From NCBI RefSeq assembly GCF_008085915.1, contig NZ_VSJK01000016.1:1-64000 (forward strand): 64,000 nucleotides of DNA, written 5' to 3'. Of this stretch, positions 52,807 through 61,486 are shown one piece after another; position 1 is the stretch's first letter; every line of letters begins with the position of its first letter. The translations under genes and the position numbers were made by a program. The stretch comes from Oceaniovalibus sp. ACAM 378. GTDB taxonomy: Bacteria > Pseudomonadota > Alphaproteobacteria > Rhodobacterales > Rhodobacteraceae. A model generated the notes under the pieces. It did not search any database, was not told where the DNA came from, and saw nothing but the letters and a program-made list of their open reading frames with translations.

Positions 52807-53742
52807 ATGGAAAACACACAAAATGGCCAACCCAGTGTTCATGACGGACCTGAAACACATAATCCATACATGCAAACCTTGCGGATGCTTTGGAACGACA
52901 AATGGGCATTTATTTCAGTTACGTTCCTATTGATCGTACTGGCCTGCGCCGTGATCGGCCCGTTTTTTCTGGATGATCTTGCGACTAAACAGAACCTGCG
53001 TGGTCGCAATGCGCCGCCGTTTGATTTCTCGACGAGCTGGTCGTTCTGGCTTGGCGGGGACGCGCTTGGCCGTCCTTTACTGGCGCGAATTATCGTCGCT
53101 GCCCAGAATACGATTTTTGTGGCAGCAGGTGCGGTTTTCTTTTCAATGATCATTGGAACCAGTTTGGGTTTGATTGCTGGTTATACCTCTAAGACATTAA
53201 GCCAGGTTATCATGCGCCTTGCCGACGTGATTATGGCATTTCCGTCGCTCTTGCTGGCTGTGATCGTTCTGTTCATGTTGGATAGTTCGGTGTTCAATCT
53301 CGTGATCGTTTTGGCGATCACGCGGATTCCTGTCTACTTGCGTACTGCCCGTGCTGAGACCCTCGAAGTTCGCGAACGGATGTTTGTGCAGGCCGCAAAG
53401 GTCATGGGCGCGTCAACTCCGAGGATTATTTTTCGCCATATTCTGCCCGTGGTTTTCCCGACCTTGATTACCATCGCGACGCTTGATTTTGCATTCGTAA
53501 TGCTTGCTGAATCGGCGCTATCGTTTCTAGGTATTGGCATCCAACCGCCCGAAATCACATGGGGCCTGATGGTTGCACAGGGGCGGCCTTATCTGACCAC
53601 GGCTTGGTGGCTGTCGTTCTGGCCTGGACTGGCCATCATATTGACCACTATGTCGCTCAATCTGGTGTCGAACTGGATGCGGTCCGCCCTTGATCCCGCG
53701 CAGCGTTGGCGTCTCGAAAATGTGGGGAAGAAAAGTGGATAA
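52807..53742 (+). CDS. ABC transporter permease (DppC type)
   Basis: This is the second membrane subunit, 311 residues. A short cytoplasmic N-terminus is followed by the first helix (WAFISVTFLLIVLACAVIGPFFL), LGGDALGRPLLARIIVAAQNTIFVA and five more helices. The EAA-loop is LRTARAETLEVRERMFVQAAKVMGASTPRIIFRHILP near residue 185. LGIGIQPPEITWGLMVAQGRPYLTTAWWLSFWPG is the DppC signature. The ATPase gene starts within its last codons (GTG 53735), so coupling is tight. Confidence 0.9.
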   Translation: MENTQNGQPSVHDGPETHNPYMQTLRMLWNDKWAFISVTFLLIVLACAVIGPFFLDDLATKQNLRGRNAPPFDFSTSWSFWLGGDALGRPLLARIIVAAQNTIFVAAGAVFFSMIIGTSLGLIAGYTSKTLSQVIMRLADVIMAFPSLLLAVIVLFMLDSSVFNLVIVLAITRIPVYLRTARAETLEVRERMFVQAAKVMGASTPRIIFRHILPVVFPTLITIATLDFAFVMLAESALSFLGIGIQPPEITWGLMVAQGRPYLTTAWWLSFWPGLAIILTTMSLNLVSNWMRSALDPAQRWRLENVGKKSG

Positions 53743-55366
53743 CCGTCTTCTTGAAGTCAAAAACCTCTCTGTCGATTTCCATACATCCTACGGGACGGTG
53801 CATGCGGTCCGCGATGTCAGTTGGCATCTGGACCGTGGTGAAACACTCGCCATTCTGGGCGAGTCCGGTTCGGGAAAATCAGTGTCTGCTTCGGCAATAT
53901 TAAACCTGATCGACATGCCTCCGGGCGAGATTACGTCGGGCGAAATTCTTTTCGAGGGTAGGGACGTGCTCAAGATGTTCCCCGAGGAAAGAAGGCAGCT
54001 GAATGGTTGCCGTATCGCGATGATTTTTCAGGATCCGTTGAGCCACCTGAACCCCGTCTATTCCATCGGCTTTCAGATCGCCGAGACGATGACAGCGCAC
54101 GGTCGCAACAAGGGCGAAACGCGGGCGAAAACCATCGAGCTACTTAAGCGCGTGGGCCTCCCTGACGCTGAAACGAAGATAGATGCGTATCCGCACCAGT
54201 TTTCTGGCGGCCAACGTCAACGCATTATGATCGCGATGGCCTTGGCGTTAAAGCCCGACATTTTGATTGCCGATGAACCGACAACTGCGCTGGACGTAAC
54301 TGTACAAGCTCAGATCCTCGCCTTGCTAGAGGAATTGCAGCAAGAAACCGGCATGGGCCTATTACTGATCACCCATGATCTTGGAGTCGTTGCAGAAGTT
54401 GCGGATCGTGTCGTCGTAATGAAGTCCGGCGAGATCGTGGAAACCGGAACGGCAAGCGAAGTCTATCACAATCCGCATCATCCCTATACGAAAAAGCTGA
54501 TCGCCGCGATTCCGGGTGAGGGCGAAATGGCAGAACCACTGAACATCGAAACCAAGCCGGTCCTTGAAATTTCGAAGCTGACCAAACACTACGGTGCGCT
54601 GGTCGCGCTGGACAACGTCAGCCTGAAGGTTCTGCCTGGGGAATCCGTCGCAATTGTGGGTGAATCCGGTTCGGGAAAATCCACCTTGGCCAAAACCATT
54701 CTGCGCCTCGAAGAGGCCACCAGCGGCACAGCGTTGTTTAATGGACAAGACCTTATCAGCATGGACGCGAAAGATCTTTTCAAAGTGCGTCGTGACATTC
54801 AGATGGTGTTTCAGGACCCGACGCAGTCGCTCAACCCACGCATGTCGATATACGATGTCATCTCGGAGGCCTTTGTTATTCATCCGGATATTCTGGACCG
54901 ACAGCATTGGAAGGCACGGGTTTGTGAACTGTTGGAACAGGTGGGTTTGAAATCAGAGCACATGAACCGCCATCCGCACCAGTTCTCGGGTGGCCAACGG
55001 CAGCGCATCGCGATTGCCCGTGCTTTGGCGTTGGAACCCAAACTGATCGTTTGTGACGAAGCGGTTTCCGCGTTGGATGTCTCGATTCAAGCGCAAGTGT
55101 TGGCGCTGCTCACCAAATTGCAGTCTGATTTAGGACTGAGCTATCTTTTCATCGCCCATGACCTGCCGCTGGTCCGCGATTTTGCCCATCGCGTGATCGT
55201 CATGCAAGGCGGAAAAATCGTCGAACAGGGACCGGTCGGACAAATCTTTGACGCGCCGCGCGAAGACTATACGCGCAACCTGATTGCAGCCAGTTTGAGC
55301 CCAGACCCGGTGATACAAGCACAGCGCCGCGCGACGCGCAAAGAGTTGCAAGGTGCCACATCATGA
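53735..55366 (+). CDS. Dual-domain ABC ATPase (DppD-DppF fusion)
   Basis: A single protein provides both ATP-binding sites of the importer. From GTG 53735 (GGGGAAG just upstream; ATG 53720 is an alternative) it has 543 residues. The first domain has Walker A GESGSGKSV near residue 42, signature FSGGQRQRIMIAMALALKPD and Walker B ILIADEPTTALDV. The second has GESGSGKST near residue 310, FSGGQRQRIAIARALALEPK and LIVCDEAVSALDV, where the usual DEP is DEA. Oligopeptide-type C-terminal regions (HHPYTKKLIAAIP, EDYTRNLIAASL) follow each. Fusion of the two subunits is known in alphaproteobacteria. It overlaps the next gene by 4 bp. Confidence 0.9.
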   Translation: MDNRLLEVKNLSVDFHTSYGTVHAVRDVSWHLDRGETLAILGESGSGKSVSASAILNLIDMPPGEITSGEILFEGRDVLKMFPEERRQLNGCRIAMIFQDPLSHLNPVYSIGFQIAETMTAHGRNKGETRAKTIELLKRVGLPDAETKIDAYPHQFSGGQRQRIMIAMALALKPDILIADEPTTALDVTVQAQILALLEELQQETGMGLLLITHDLGVVAEVADRVVVMKSGEIVETGTASEVYHNPHHPYTKKLIAAIPGEGEMAEPLNIETKPVLEISKLTKHYGALVALDNVSLKVLPGESVAIVGESGSGKSTLAKTILRLEEATSGTALFNGQDLISMDAKDLFKVRRDIQMVFQDPTQSLNPRMSIYDVISEAFVIHPDILDRQHWKARVCELLEQVGLKSEHMNRHPHQFSGGQRQRIAIARALALEPKLIVCDEAVSALDVSIQAQVLALLTKLQSDLGLSYLFIAHDLPLVRDFAHRVIVMQGGKIVEQGPVGQIFDAPREDYTRNLIAASLSPDPVIQAQRRATRKELQGATS

Positions 55367-56334
55367 GCAAACCACAGGTCATGGTTATGTCCACCGTTTA
55401 TCCATCCGCGCTCGCCAATCTTGAGGCGCAGTTCGACCTTTTGCGGTGGGACCAGGCCGAAGATCGCGACGCATTCTTGCGTTCGAACGGCAAGAACTGT
55501 CGCGTTGTCATTCTCAACGGGCATGTTCCCCTTGGGGAAAACGAACTGAAACACTTGCCAAGCCTTGAACTGGTCGCCTGCACCTCTGCCGGTTTTGAGG
55601 CAATTGACCTAGAACAGCTAAGCCGTGCTGGAATTGCTCTCACGAACGCGTCGCAAGCCCTCAGGGATGACGTGGCTGACGCAGTCTTGATGCTGTTACT
55701 CGCGACGTACCGGAATTTGGTGCAATGCGACGCCTATGTCCGCACCGGACAATGGGGGCAAGAGGGGCCATATCCGCTGTTGTCCACCCTCAAAGGAAAG
55801 CGCGCCGGAATACTGGGGTTCGGGACAATCGGCCAGGAAATCGCGGCGCGGTTGACGCCGATGAAACTCGAAATCGGGTACTGTGCGCGGAGTCAAAAGG
55901 ACGTCGGGTTCTCCTATTTCCCAGACGCTAAATCGCTCGCCAAGTGGTGTGACATCCTTATCGTGGTGGTTCCGGGCGGTGAAGACACCCGTCATTTGGT
56001 TGGGCGGGACGTTCTGACAGAGTTGGGACCCGAAGGTACGCTGATCAATATCGCCCGTGGAAGCGTCGTGGATGAAGCGGTTCTTATCGAATACCTTAGC
56101 ACCGGAAAATTGCGCTCCGCTGGATTGGACGTCTTTCAAAATGAGCCACGTCCGAATCCTGCGCTCACAACGTTATCGAACGTGGTTTTGTACCCGCACC
56201 ATGCCAGCGGCACCGAAGAAACACGTCAGGCAATGGCGCAGCTGGCGGTTGACAACATAGCCGCACATTTTCTGAACGAGCCGCTTCTTACACCGGTCTT
56301 AAACTCCAATTTGACGCTCAGGACGCCGAAATGA
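55363..56334 (+). CDS. D-2-hydroxyacid dehydrogenase (NAD-binding)
   Basis: An NAD(P)-dependent enzyme interconverting a 2-hydroxy acid and its 2-keto acid, for example glyoxylate/hydroxypyruvate reduction. The 323 residues have the nucleotide loop GILGFGTIGQEIA near 147-159. The catalytic triad is Arg232 (NIARGS), Glu261 (DVFQNEP) and His279 (YPHHASG), with the extra His280 typical for the family. The start overlaps the ATPase stop (ATGA) and its stop overlaps the next ATG, so it is in the middle of a tightly coupled operon. The imported compound or a product is thus probably a 2-hydroxy or 2-keto acid. Confidence 0.88.
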   Translation: MSKPQVMVMSTVYPSALANLEAQFDLLRWDQAEDRDAFLRSNGKNCRVVILNGHVPLGENELKHLPSLELVACTSAGFEAIDLEQLSRAGIALTNASQALRDDVADAVLMLLLATYRNLVQCDAYVRTGQWGQEGPYPLLSTLKGKRAGILGFGTIGQEIAARLTPMKLEIGYCARSQKDVGFSYFPDAKSLAKWCDILIVVVPGGEDTRHLVGRDVLTELGPEGTLINIARGSVVDEAVLIEYLSTGKLRSAGLDVFQNEPRPNPALTTLSNVVLYPHHASGTEETRQAMAQLAVDNIAAHFLNEPLLTPVLNSNLTLRTPK

Positions 56335-57371
56335 CCCAGACCTTCACATACTTGAGATGGCCATTTCTATTGACCGTCATCGGCTTGGCCTCGTCCTATT
56401 GGCTTGGCTACCAGACGACTGGAACGGTGGCCGGCGCAGTGTCGTTTCTGTTGATCGGCGGCATCTTGGCAGTGCTTGAGATTTCGTTGAGTTTCGACAA
56501 TGCGATTGTGAACGCCAATATTCTCAAAGACATGGATCCCAAGTGGCAGCAAAGATTCCTGACTTGGGGAATTCTGATTGCAGTGTTCGGGATGCGGATT
56601 GTCTTCCCGCTCGCCGTGGTGGTCATCGCAGCCAAAATCGGGCCAATCTCCGCGGTTGTCCTGGCTGCGACTGATCCTCAGGAATACGCTCGTATTATGG
56701 ATGACGCGCATGTCGGCATTTCTGCGTTTGGCGGTACGTTCCTCATGATGGTGGCGCTCTCGTACTTTATGGATCAATCCAAAGAAGTGGACTGGATAGG
56801 GTCCATTGAGCGCCGCTTGCGAAGCCTTGCGTCCATCCGCGGGCTTGAGATCGCCGTTGTCTTGTTTGCGGCGTTGATCTTGTCCACCGTCCTTCCCAAC
56901 GAAGAAAGCGCGACTTTCCTGTTCGCCGCTGTTTGTGGCCTTGTCACGTTTCTAGCTGTTGAATTGGTGGCGCATTTTCTCGACGCGCAAAAGGAGGCGC
57001 AGACAATGGCTGCAAAGGGCGGTCTCGGCGCATTTTTGTATCTTGAAGTTCTGGACGCCAGCTTCTCTTTTGATGGAGTCATCGGCGCGTTCGCATTGAC
57101 GCAGAATCTTTTCCTGATCGCGATTGGTCTCGGGATTGGCGCATTTTATGTCCGGTCTATGACGATCATGTTGGTCGAACAGAAGACGCTTTCAGAGTTC
57201 CGCTACCTTGAACATGGCGCATTCTATTCGGTCTTGGCGCTGGCAATGATTATGTATGCGCAATCGCTAGTTCATATCCCGGAAGTCATCACTGGCCTGA
57301 TCGGTGCGGGTTTGATCAGCTTATCTTTGTTTTCGTCTATTCGGCACAACAAAGCAGAAAAAAAAGCGTGA
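56331..57371 (+). CDS. DUF475-family integral membrane protein (TerC superfamily-like)
   Basis: This membrane protein has 346 residues and about nine hydrophobic segments. The DUF475 signatures are GGILAVLEISLSFDNAIVNANIL (residues 43-65) and its repeat YLEVLDASFSFDGVIGAFALTQN (about 240-262), each with acidic residues in a helix, as in TerC-type metal-handling proteins. Relatives are linked to metal ion export or tellurite resistance, but no transport substrate is proven for this family. Its location inside a catabolic operon, overlapping the hydroxyacid dehydrogenase by 4 bp, is unexpected. It could export a pathway by-product or supply metal to an enzyme; this is speculation. Confidence 0.83.
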   Translation: MTQTFTYLRWPFLLTVIGLASSYWLGYQTTGTVAGAVSFLLIGGILAVLEISLSFDNAIVNANILKDMDPKWQQRFLTWGILIAVFGMRIVFPLAVVVIAAKIGPISAVVLAATDPQEYARIMDDAHVGISAFGGTFLMMVALSYFMDQSKEVDWIGSIERRLRSLASIRGLEIAVVLFAALILSTVLPNEESATFLFAAVCGLVTFLAVELVAHFLDAQKEAQTMAAKGGLGAFLYLEVLDASFSFDGVIGAFALTQNLFLIAIGLGIGAFYVRSMTIMLVEQKTLSEFRYLEHGAFYSVLALAMIMYAQSLVHIPEVITGLIGAGLISLSLFSSIRHNKAEKKA

Positions 57372-57420
57372 CTGACCCAGCCCGCTAATGGAATTCACAT
57401 GTCAAAACGAAGGAAGACCG

Positions 57421-58146
57421 ATGTCCAACCTCTCACTTTCAACAGACACTAAAGAACTATTGGAAACCGTTTCGGTGGCAACGATCGCCACAGCACTTTA
57501 TAAGCGAGGTCTGCGCAATCAGGTCATTCAAGACGTCCATCCTGTTCAGCGAAAGGGTCGCAACATGGTCGGTCCGGCGTTCACGCTTCGCTATATGCCC
57601 GCCCGAGAAGACCGCAATCAGTTGGTTGAGTTCAGAAACCCGAAGCACCCCCAGCGCCATGCTGTTGAAATCTGCCCTCCGGGTCATGTGATGGTGATGG
57701 ATAGTCGTAAATGTGCCCACGCTGCTTCGGCCGGGGATATCTTGATCACACGCTTGATGGTGCGCGGCGCCGCGGGCGTAGTAACCGACGGTGGGTTTCG
57801 TGATGCGATGAATATCGGTGAGTTGGAAATGCCCGCTTACCACAATCGCCCGGCCAGCCTAACCAACTTGACCACAAACGAAGCCATCGACATTAACGTG
57901 CCAATCGGCTGCGGAGGTGCGCCAGTCTTCCCAGGCGATATCCTGGTGGGTGATGACGACAGCGTCATCGTTATCCCCGCGCATCTGGCAGATGAAATCG
58001 CGAAAGAGGCCGTTGAAATGACTGCATTCGAAGACTTTGCTCTGAGTAAAGTGCAGGCGGGCGCGTCGATCATCGGTCTTTATCCGGCGACCAAAGACGA
58101 AAGTCTGAAAGAATTCAGTGAGTGGCGTACAAAGAATGGCCGTTAA
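57421..58146 (+). CDS. RraA-fold aldolase (4-hydroxy-4-methyl-2-oxoglutarate/oxaloacetate type)
   Basis: A class II (metal-dependent) pyruvate aldolase or decarboxylase of the RraA/HMG-aldolase fold. The ATG at 57421 follows AGGAAGACC; 241 residues. The active-site block VRGAAGVVTDGGFRDAMN (about residue 113-130) contains the Arg and Asp that bind the keto acid and Mg2+, and GHVMVMDSRKCAHAASAGDILITRLM precedes it. In catabolic loci such proteins split 4-hydroxy-2-oxo acids to pyruvate. It follows DUF475 by 49 bp and precedes the aldehyde dehydrogenase by 61 bp. True RraA (RNase E inhibitor) is shorter, which favours an enzyme. Confidence 0.85.
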   Translation: MSNLSLSTDTKELLETVSVATIATALYKRGLRNQVIQDVHPVQRKGRNMVGPAFTLRYMPAREDRNQLVEFRNPKHPQRHAVEICPPGHVMVMDSRKCAHAASAGDILITRLMVRGAAGVVTDGGFRDAMNIGELEMPAYHNRPASLTNLTTNEAIDINVPIGCGGAPVFPGDILVGDDDSVIVIPAHLADEIAKEAVEMTAFEDFALSKVQAGASIIGLYPATKDESLKEFSEWRTKNGR

Positions 58147-58207
58147 TGGCTAAGCGACGTCAAAGCGCCTGTATAAAAAGCCCAATTTTCGAAAAGTGAG
58201 TGCCTAA

Positions 58208-59722
58208 ATGAAATTCGAACCCCACGGAAAACACCTGATTGCCGGTGAATGGAAAGCTGGAAATACGACGTTCACTTCCGAGCCAGCCCATGGTCCAAAC
58301 TATGATTTTCCGGTCGGAACGCCAGAACTGGTCGATAGCGCGTGCCAAGCGGCTGAAGAAGCTTTTTGGTCCTACGGGTATTCAACCCGCAAGGAACGGG
58401 CGGTGTTTTTAAATACGATCGCAGACGAGATTGAGGCACGTGCCGAGGCGATCACCGAGATCGGAAGTCAAGAGACCGGATTGCCAGAAGCCCGCCTTGA
58501 GGGCGAGCGAGGGCGCACCACTGGCCAGTTACGCTTGTTTGCAAGCCACATTCTTGCGGGCGACTACCTGGATATTCGCCATGACAAGGAACTGCCGGAC
58601 CGCGCGCCGATCCCGCGTCCTGACCTTAAGATGATTCAACGCCCGATTGGGCCGGTTGCAGTCTTTGGTGCATCTAATTTTCCGCTCGCATTTTCGACGG
58701 CTGGCGGTGACACCGCGTCTGCGTTGGCGGCGGGATGTCCTGTTGTCGTGAAAGGCCACAGCGCCCACCCTGGGACAGGTGAAATTATTGCCGAAGCGAT
58801 CAAGGCCGCTATCGAAAAATGTGGCGTCCACCCGGGTGTTTTTTCCTTGATACAGGGTGGCAAGCGCGACGTGGGGACAGCGCTCGTGCAGCATCCGCTG
58901 ATAAACGCAGTGGGCTTCACCGGATCACTAGCTGGCGGTCGGGCATTGTTTGACCTATGTGCCCAACGCCCCGAACCTATTCCGTTCTTCGGCGAACTTG
59001 GGTCTGTTAATCCGATGTTCCTTCTGCCTGCTGCAGTTGCGAGCCGCGGCCGCGACTTAGCCGCAGGCTGGGCGGGCTCATTGACGATGGGCGCCGGACA
59101 ATTCTGCACGAATCCCGGCATCGCCATCCTGATTGACGGCCCGGATGCGGATGCTTTTTCAGAAGCTGTGACGAAGGCGCTGGAAGGGACAGGCCCGCAA
59201 ACCATGCTGACTGACGGAATTGCGAAGGCTTACCGTGACGGTCGGGACCGCATTTCTGGAGCAAGAGGTGTCAAAGAGTTGCTGACAACGACCTGCAACA
59301 TGCGCAAGGCAACGCCTTATCTTTACGAAACGACAGGGCAGGGATGGCTTGAAAACGAAGAGCTTGGAGAAGAAGTTTTCGGACCGCTCGGCCTTATCGT
59401 TCGCGTTAAAGACCAAGCTGAAATGGTAGAAGTTGCAAAAAACCTGCAAGGGCAACTGACCTGTACGTTGCATATGGATGACGCGGATACCAGCATTGCG
59501 AAGAAGTTGATGCCGGTGTTGGAACGAAAGGCGGGTCGCGTTCTTGCCAATGGTTTTCCAACTGGTGTCGAAGTTTGCGATGCAATGGTCCATGGTGGCC
59601 CATATCCCGCGTCGACCAATTTTGGTGCGACGTCTGTTGGGACGCTCGCTATCCGTCGATTTTTAAGGCCGGTTTGTTATCAGAACGTTCCCACCTCGTT
59701 ATTGCCGGAAAATATCGAATGA
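58208..59722 (+). CDS. Aldehyde dehydrogenase, alpha-ketoglutaric-semialdehyde (2,5-dioxovalerate) type
   Basis: An NAD(P)-dependent dehydrogenase that oxidises a keto-aldehyde, most likely 2,5-dioxovalerate to 2-oxoglutarate, the end step of non-phosphorylative sugar-acid pathways. The 504 residues show the catalytic Cys300 in GAGQFCTNPG and Glu263 in FFGELGSVNP, and FGASNFPLAFSTAGGDTASALAAGCPVVVKGHSAHPGT for cofactor and substrate, all typical of KGSADH-like enzymes. It is the last gene of the ABC operon; a hairpin follows at 59770. No aldonate dehydratase is present in the island, so the upstream steps may be encoded elsewhere or the substrate may differ. Confidence 0.88.
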   Translation: MKFEPHGKHLIAGEWKAGNTTFTSEPAHGPNYDFPVGTPELVDSACQAAEEAFWSYGYSTRKERAVFLNTIADEIEARAEAITEIGSQETGLPEARLEGERGRTTGQLRLFASHILAGDYLDIRHDKELPDRAPIPRPDLKMIQRPIGPVAVFGASNFPLAFSTAGGDTASALAAGCPVVVKGHSAHPGTGEIIAEAIKAAIEKCGVHPGVFSLIQGGKRDVGTALVQHPLINAVGFTGSLAGGRALFDLCAQRPEPIPFFGELGSVNPMFLLPAAVASRGRDLAAGWAGSLTMGAGQFCTNPGIAILIDGPDADAFSEAVTKALEGTGPQTMLTDGIAKAYRDGRDRISGARGVKELLTTTCNMRKATPYLYETTGQGWLENEELGEEVFGPLGLIVRVKDQAEMVEVAKNLQGQLTCTLHMDDADTSIAKKLMPVLERKAGRVLANGFPTGVEVCDAMVHGGPYPASTNFGATSVGTLAIRRFLRPVCYQNVPTSLLPENIE

Positions 59723-59769
59723 GCGCGTGAGGCGGTCGCTCAACTCAACGGTCTTATAAGTACGGACTT

Positions 59770-59809
59770 CCTTCTGCAGATGAACGTGAACACGTAACTC
59801 TGCAGAAGG
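59770..59809 (+). terminator. Inverted repeat at the end of the ABC operon
   Basis: CCTTCTGCAGA (59770-59780) pairs perfectly with TCTGCAGAAGG (59799-59809) over an 18-nt loop, 47 bp after the dehydrogenase stop and 89 bp before the IS6 end. There is no T-run. It may terminate the operon or be the end of a lost mobile element. Confidence 0.45.
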
Positions 59810-59897
59810 TCTAACCGTCATACAACCGAATCCACGGAACTCTCGAATGATTGATCTCTACACTTGGCCCACGCCGAATTGCCGCAAGGTTTAGATC

Positions 59898-60388
59898 GGT
59901 TTTGCCAATTTGATTGCCCCAGACTGTGAAGGGTTGGCAGAGGCTGGATTATGCGGCCATTTCGGCGGTGTAGCCAACCCAGAGGCTGAAAACATCGGAG
60001 CGGGCGTGGCGGTATGAGGCTGCTGAAAGTTAGTAGTGCGGACAGAAACCTCTGAGCCTGCCGGTGGGATTTGAACTTGCCGAAGATATTCTCTCGCTTT
60101 CGGGACGACCGGTGCGAAACCTCGATTGCGTTGATCAGACCCTTGTGGGCCCGGTGATCCGCACATGGGGCTAACGTCTTGATTGGCTTGACGTAGCTGC
60201 GCAAATTGTCTGTGATTACAACGCGCGGCTCGCCGAACCTTGCGACCAATCTTTTGAAGAACCGTTTTGCTGCTTTTGCATTCCGGCGCGTTTGCACGAG
60301 GATATCAAGCACATCTCCGTCAGCACCGATTGCGCGCCACAGCCAATGTTTCTGGCCACGGATCGTGAGTACTACCTCGTTAAGGCAC
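59898..60388 (-). mobile_element. IS6-family remnant, C-terminal part of transposase (minus orientation)
   Basis: Minus-strand reading gives NEVVLTIRGQKHWLWRAIGA, LDILVQTRRNAKAAKRFFKRL and VVITDNLRSYVKPIKTL, then SSRKRENIFGKFKSHRQAQRF, the DDE core and end of an IS6 transposase. A frameshift near 60020 separates it from the last codons FSLWVGYTAEMAA. The N-terminal 70 or so residues are missing. The element end GGTTTTGCC is at 59898. It is inverted relative to the copy at 48851-48937, so the two right ends face each other across the ABC operon. Confidence 0.8.
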
Positions 60389-60459
60389 GCGATCTCGGTG
60401 AGTGGGTCAAAGATCGATCCAAGCTGGTGAAGCGTGGTGATCGTGGTAGTGTCTTCCAT
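60389..60459 (-). mobile_element. Fragment of an IS256-like transposase N-terminus fused to the IS6 remnant
   Basis: With its own ribosome-binding site (GAAAGGAGCG), an ATG at 60459 starts MEDTTTITTLHQLGSIFDPLTEIA, which resembles the beginning of IS256-family transposases of alphaproteobacteria (DPLTEIAxxGARRML). It then runs in frame into the IS6 sequence NEVVLTIRG at about 60388. This is a chimeric open frame formed by nested insertion or recombination and not a working transposase. Confidence 0.45.
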
Positions 60460-60559
60460 AGGCGTATCGCTCCTTTCGGAGGTCTGGCAGGCTTCAGCAC
60501 CCGCCACGATACGCCGCCTTCTCAGGCCGCATCACCCATAGCTCTAAGATAGGACAACC

Positions 60560-61486
60560 ATGGCGCAAGGACAGTTCGAATTCTTCCAGATGAGGTGCTT
60601 CGTGGCGGTCGCAGAAGCGTTAAGCTTTCGACGAGCCGCCGAGCAATTGAATATGACACAACCGCCTTTATCACGGCAGATAAAAATCCTGGAAGAACGT
60701 GTAAACCTGAAGCTGCTTGAGCGTAGCACCAGACACGTTCGTCTAACGCCTGCCGGTGAAAATTTTTATCGAAGTGCTGTCGATATTATTCAGCGATCTG
60801 AACATGCTGTATTGAATGCGCGTCAAGCTGAACGCGGTGAAACTGGCAGCATTGCCTTTGGCTTCGTGCCCTCTGCAGCATTTAAGTTCATGCCTCTTAT
60901 TGTGCTACGGATGGCTGCAGAAATGCCTCAAGTCGCGCTCAGTCCGATCGAAATGATGGGGTATGAAGTAATCGAAGCACAACGATCCGGTCGAATTGAT
61001 CTAGGGTTAACCAGAATGGAGAAGCCAAGAGATGAAATTGAGTGGACAAAAGCCGTTAGCGAGCCATTCGTTTTGGCCATACCAAAGCAGCATGCACTGG
61101 CAAGAAAGCCAGATTTATCAATTTCGGATTTTGACGGCGAACCATACATCTCGTTTGCAAAAGACCGAGGCGGATATCTGAAGGAAACCGTTAACGCGAT
61201 GTTTAAAGCCTGCAATTTCGTGCCTGAGACGCGACTAGGGGCCAGTCAAACTCATGCGGTGATAAGCCTTGTGAATCACGGTCTGGGGTTTGCGATTGTG
61301 CCGCGTTCTGCGCAGGTCATTCAAATGGAAAACACGCAATATCGCGATATTGACCTGCCAACGCAGTTTCGCTCGGACATGTTTCTTGTCTCACGATCCG
61401 GGCAAAATTCAGTTGTGATTGCCCGAGTCAAACATCTTATTCTCGATGTCCTCAGCCAATTCAGGCTGCCTGATAAAACGCTGTGA
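60560..61486 (+). CDS. LysR-family regulator next to the island
   Basis: This regulator of the LysR family has 308 residues. The helix-turn-helix reads VAVAEALSFRRAAEQLNMTQPPLSRQIKILEE, followed by LLERSTRHVRLTPAGENF. The CatR/BenM-type effector domain follows: GSIAFGFVPSAAFKFMPLIV, GRIDLGLTRMEK and HGLGFAIVPRSA. The ATG is 73 bp from the end of the IS6/IS256 debris. Its A+T-rich composition is like the ABC operon and unlike the alginate locus, so it may have arrived with the island and regulate it. No divergent target gene remains; its former neighbour is IS debris. The ligand is unknown. Confidence 0.87.
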   Translation: MAQGQFEFFQMRCFVAVAEALSFRRAAEQLNMTQPPLSRQIKILEERVNLKLLERSTRHVRLTPAGENFYRSAVDIIQRSEHAVLNARQAERGETGSIAFGFVPSAAFKFMPLIVLRMAAEMPQVALSPIEMMGYEVIEAQRSGRIDLGLTRMEKPRDEIEWTKAVSEPFVLAIPKQHALARKPDLSISDFDGEPYISFAKDRGGYLKETVNAMFKACNFVPETRLGASQTHAVISLVNHGLGFAIVPRSAQVIQMENTQYRDIDLPTQFRSDMFLVSRSGQNSVVIARVKHLILDVLSQFRLPDKTL

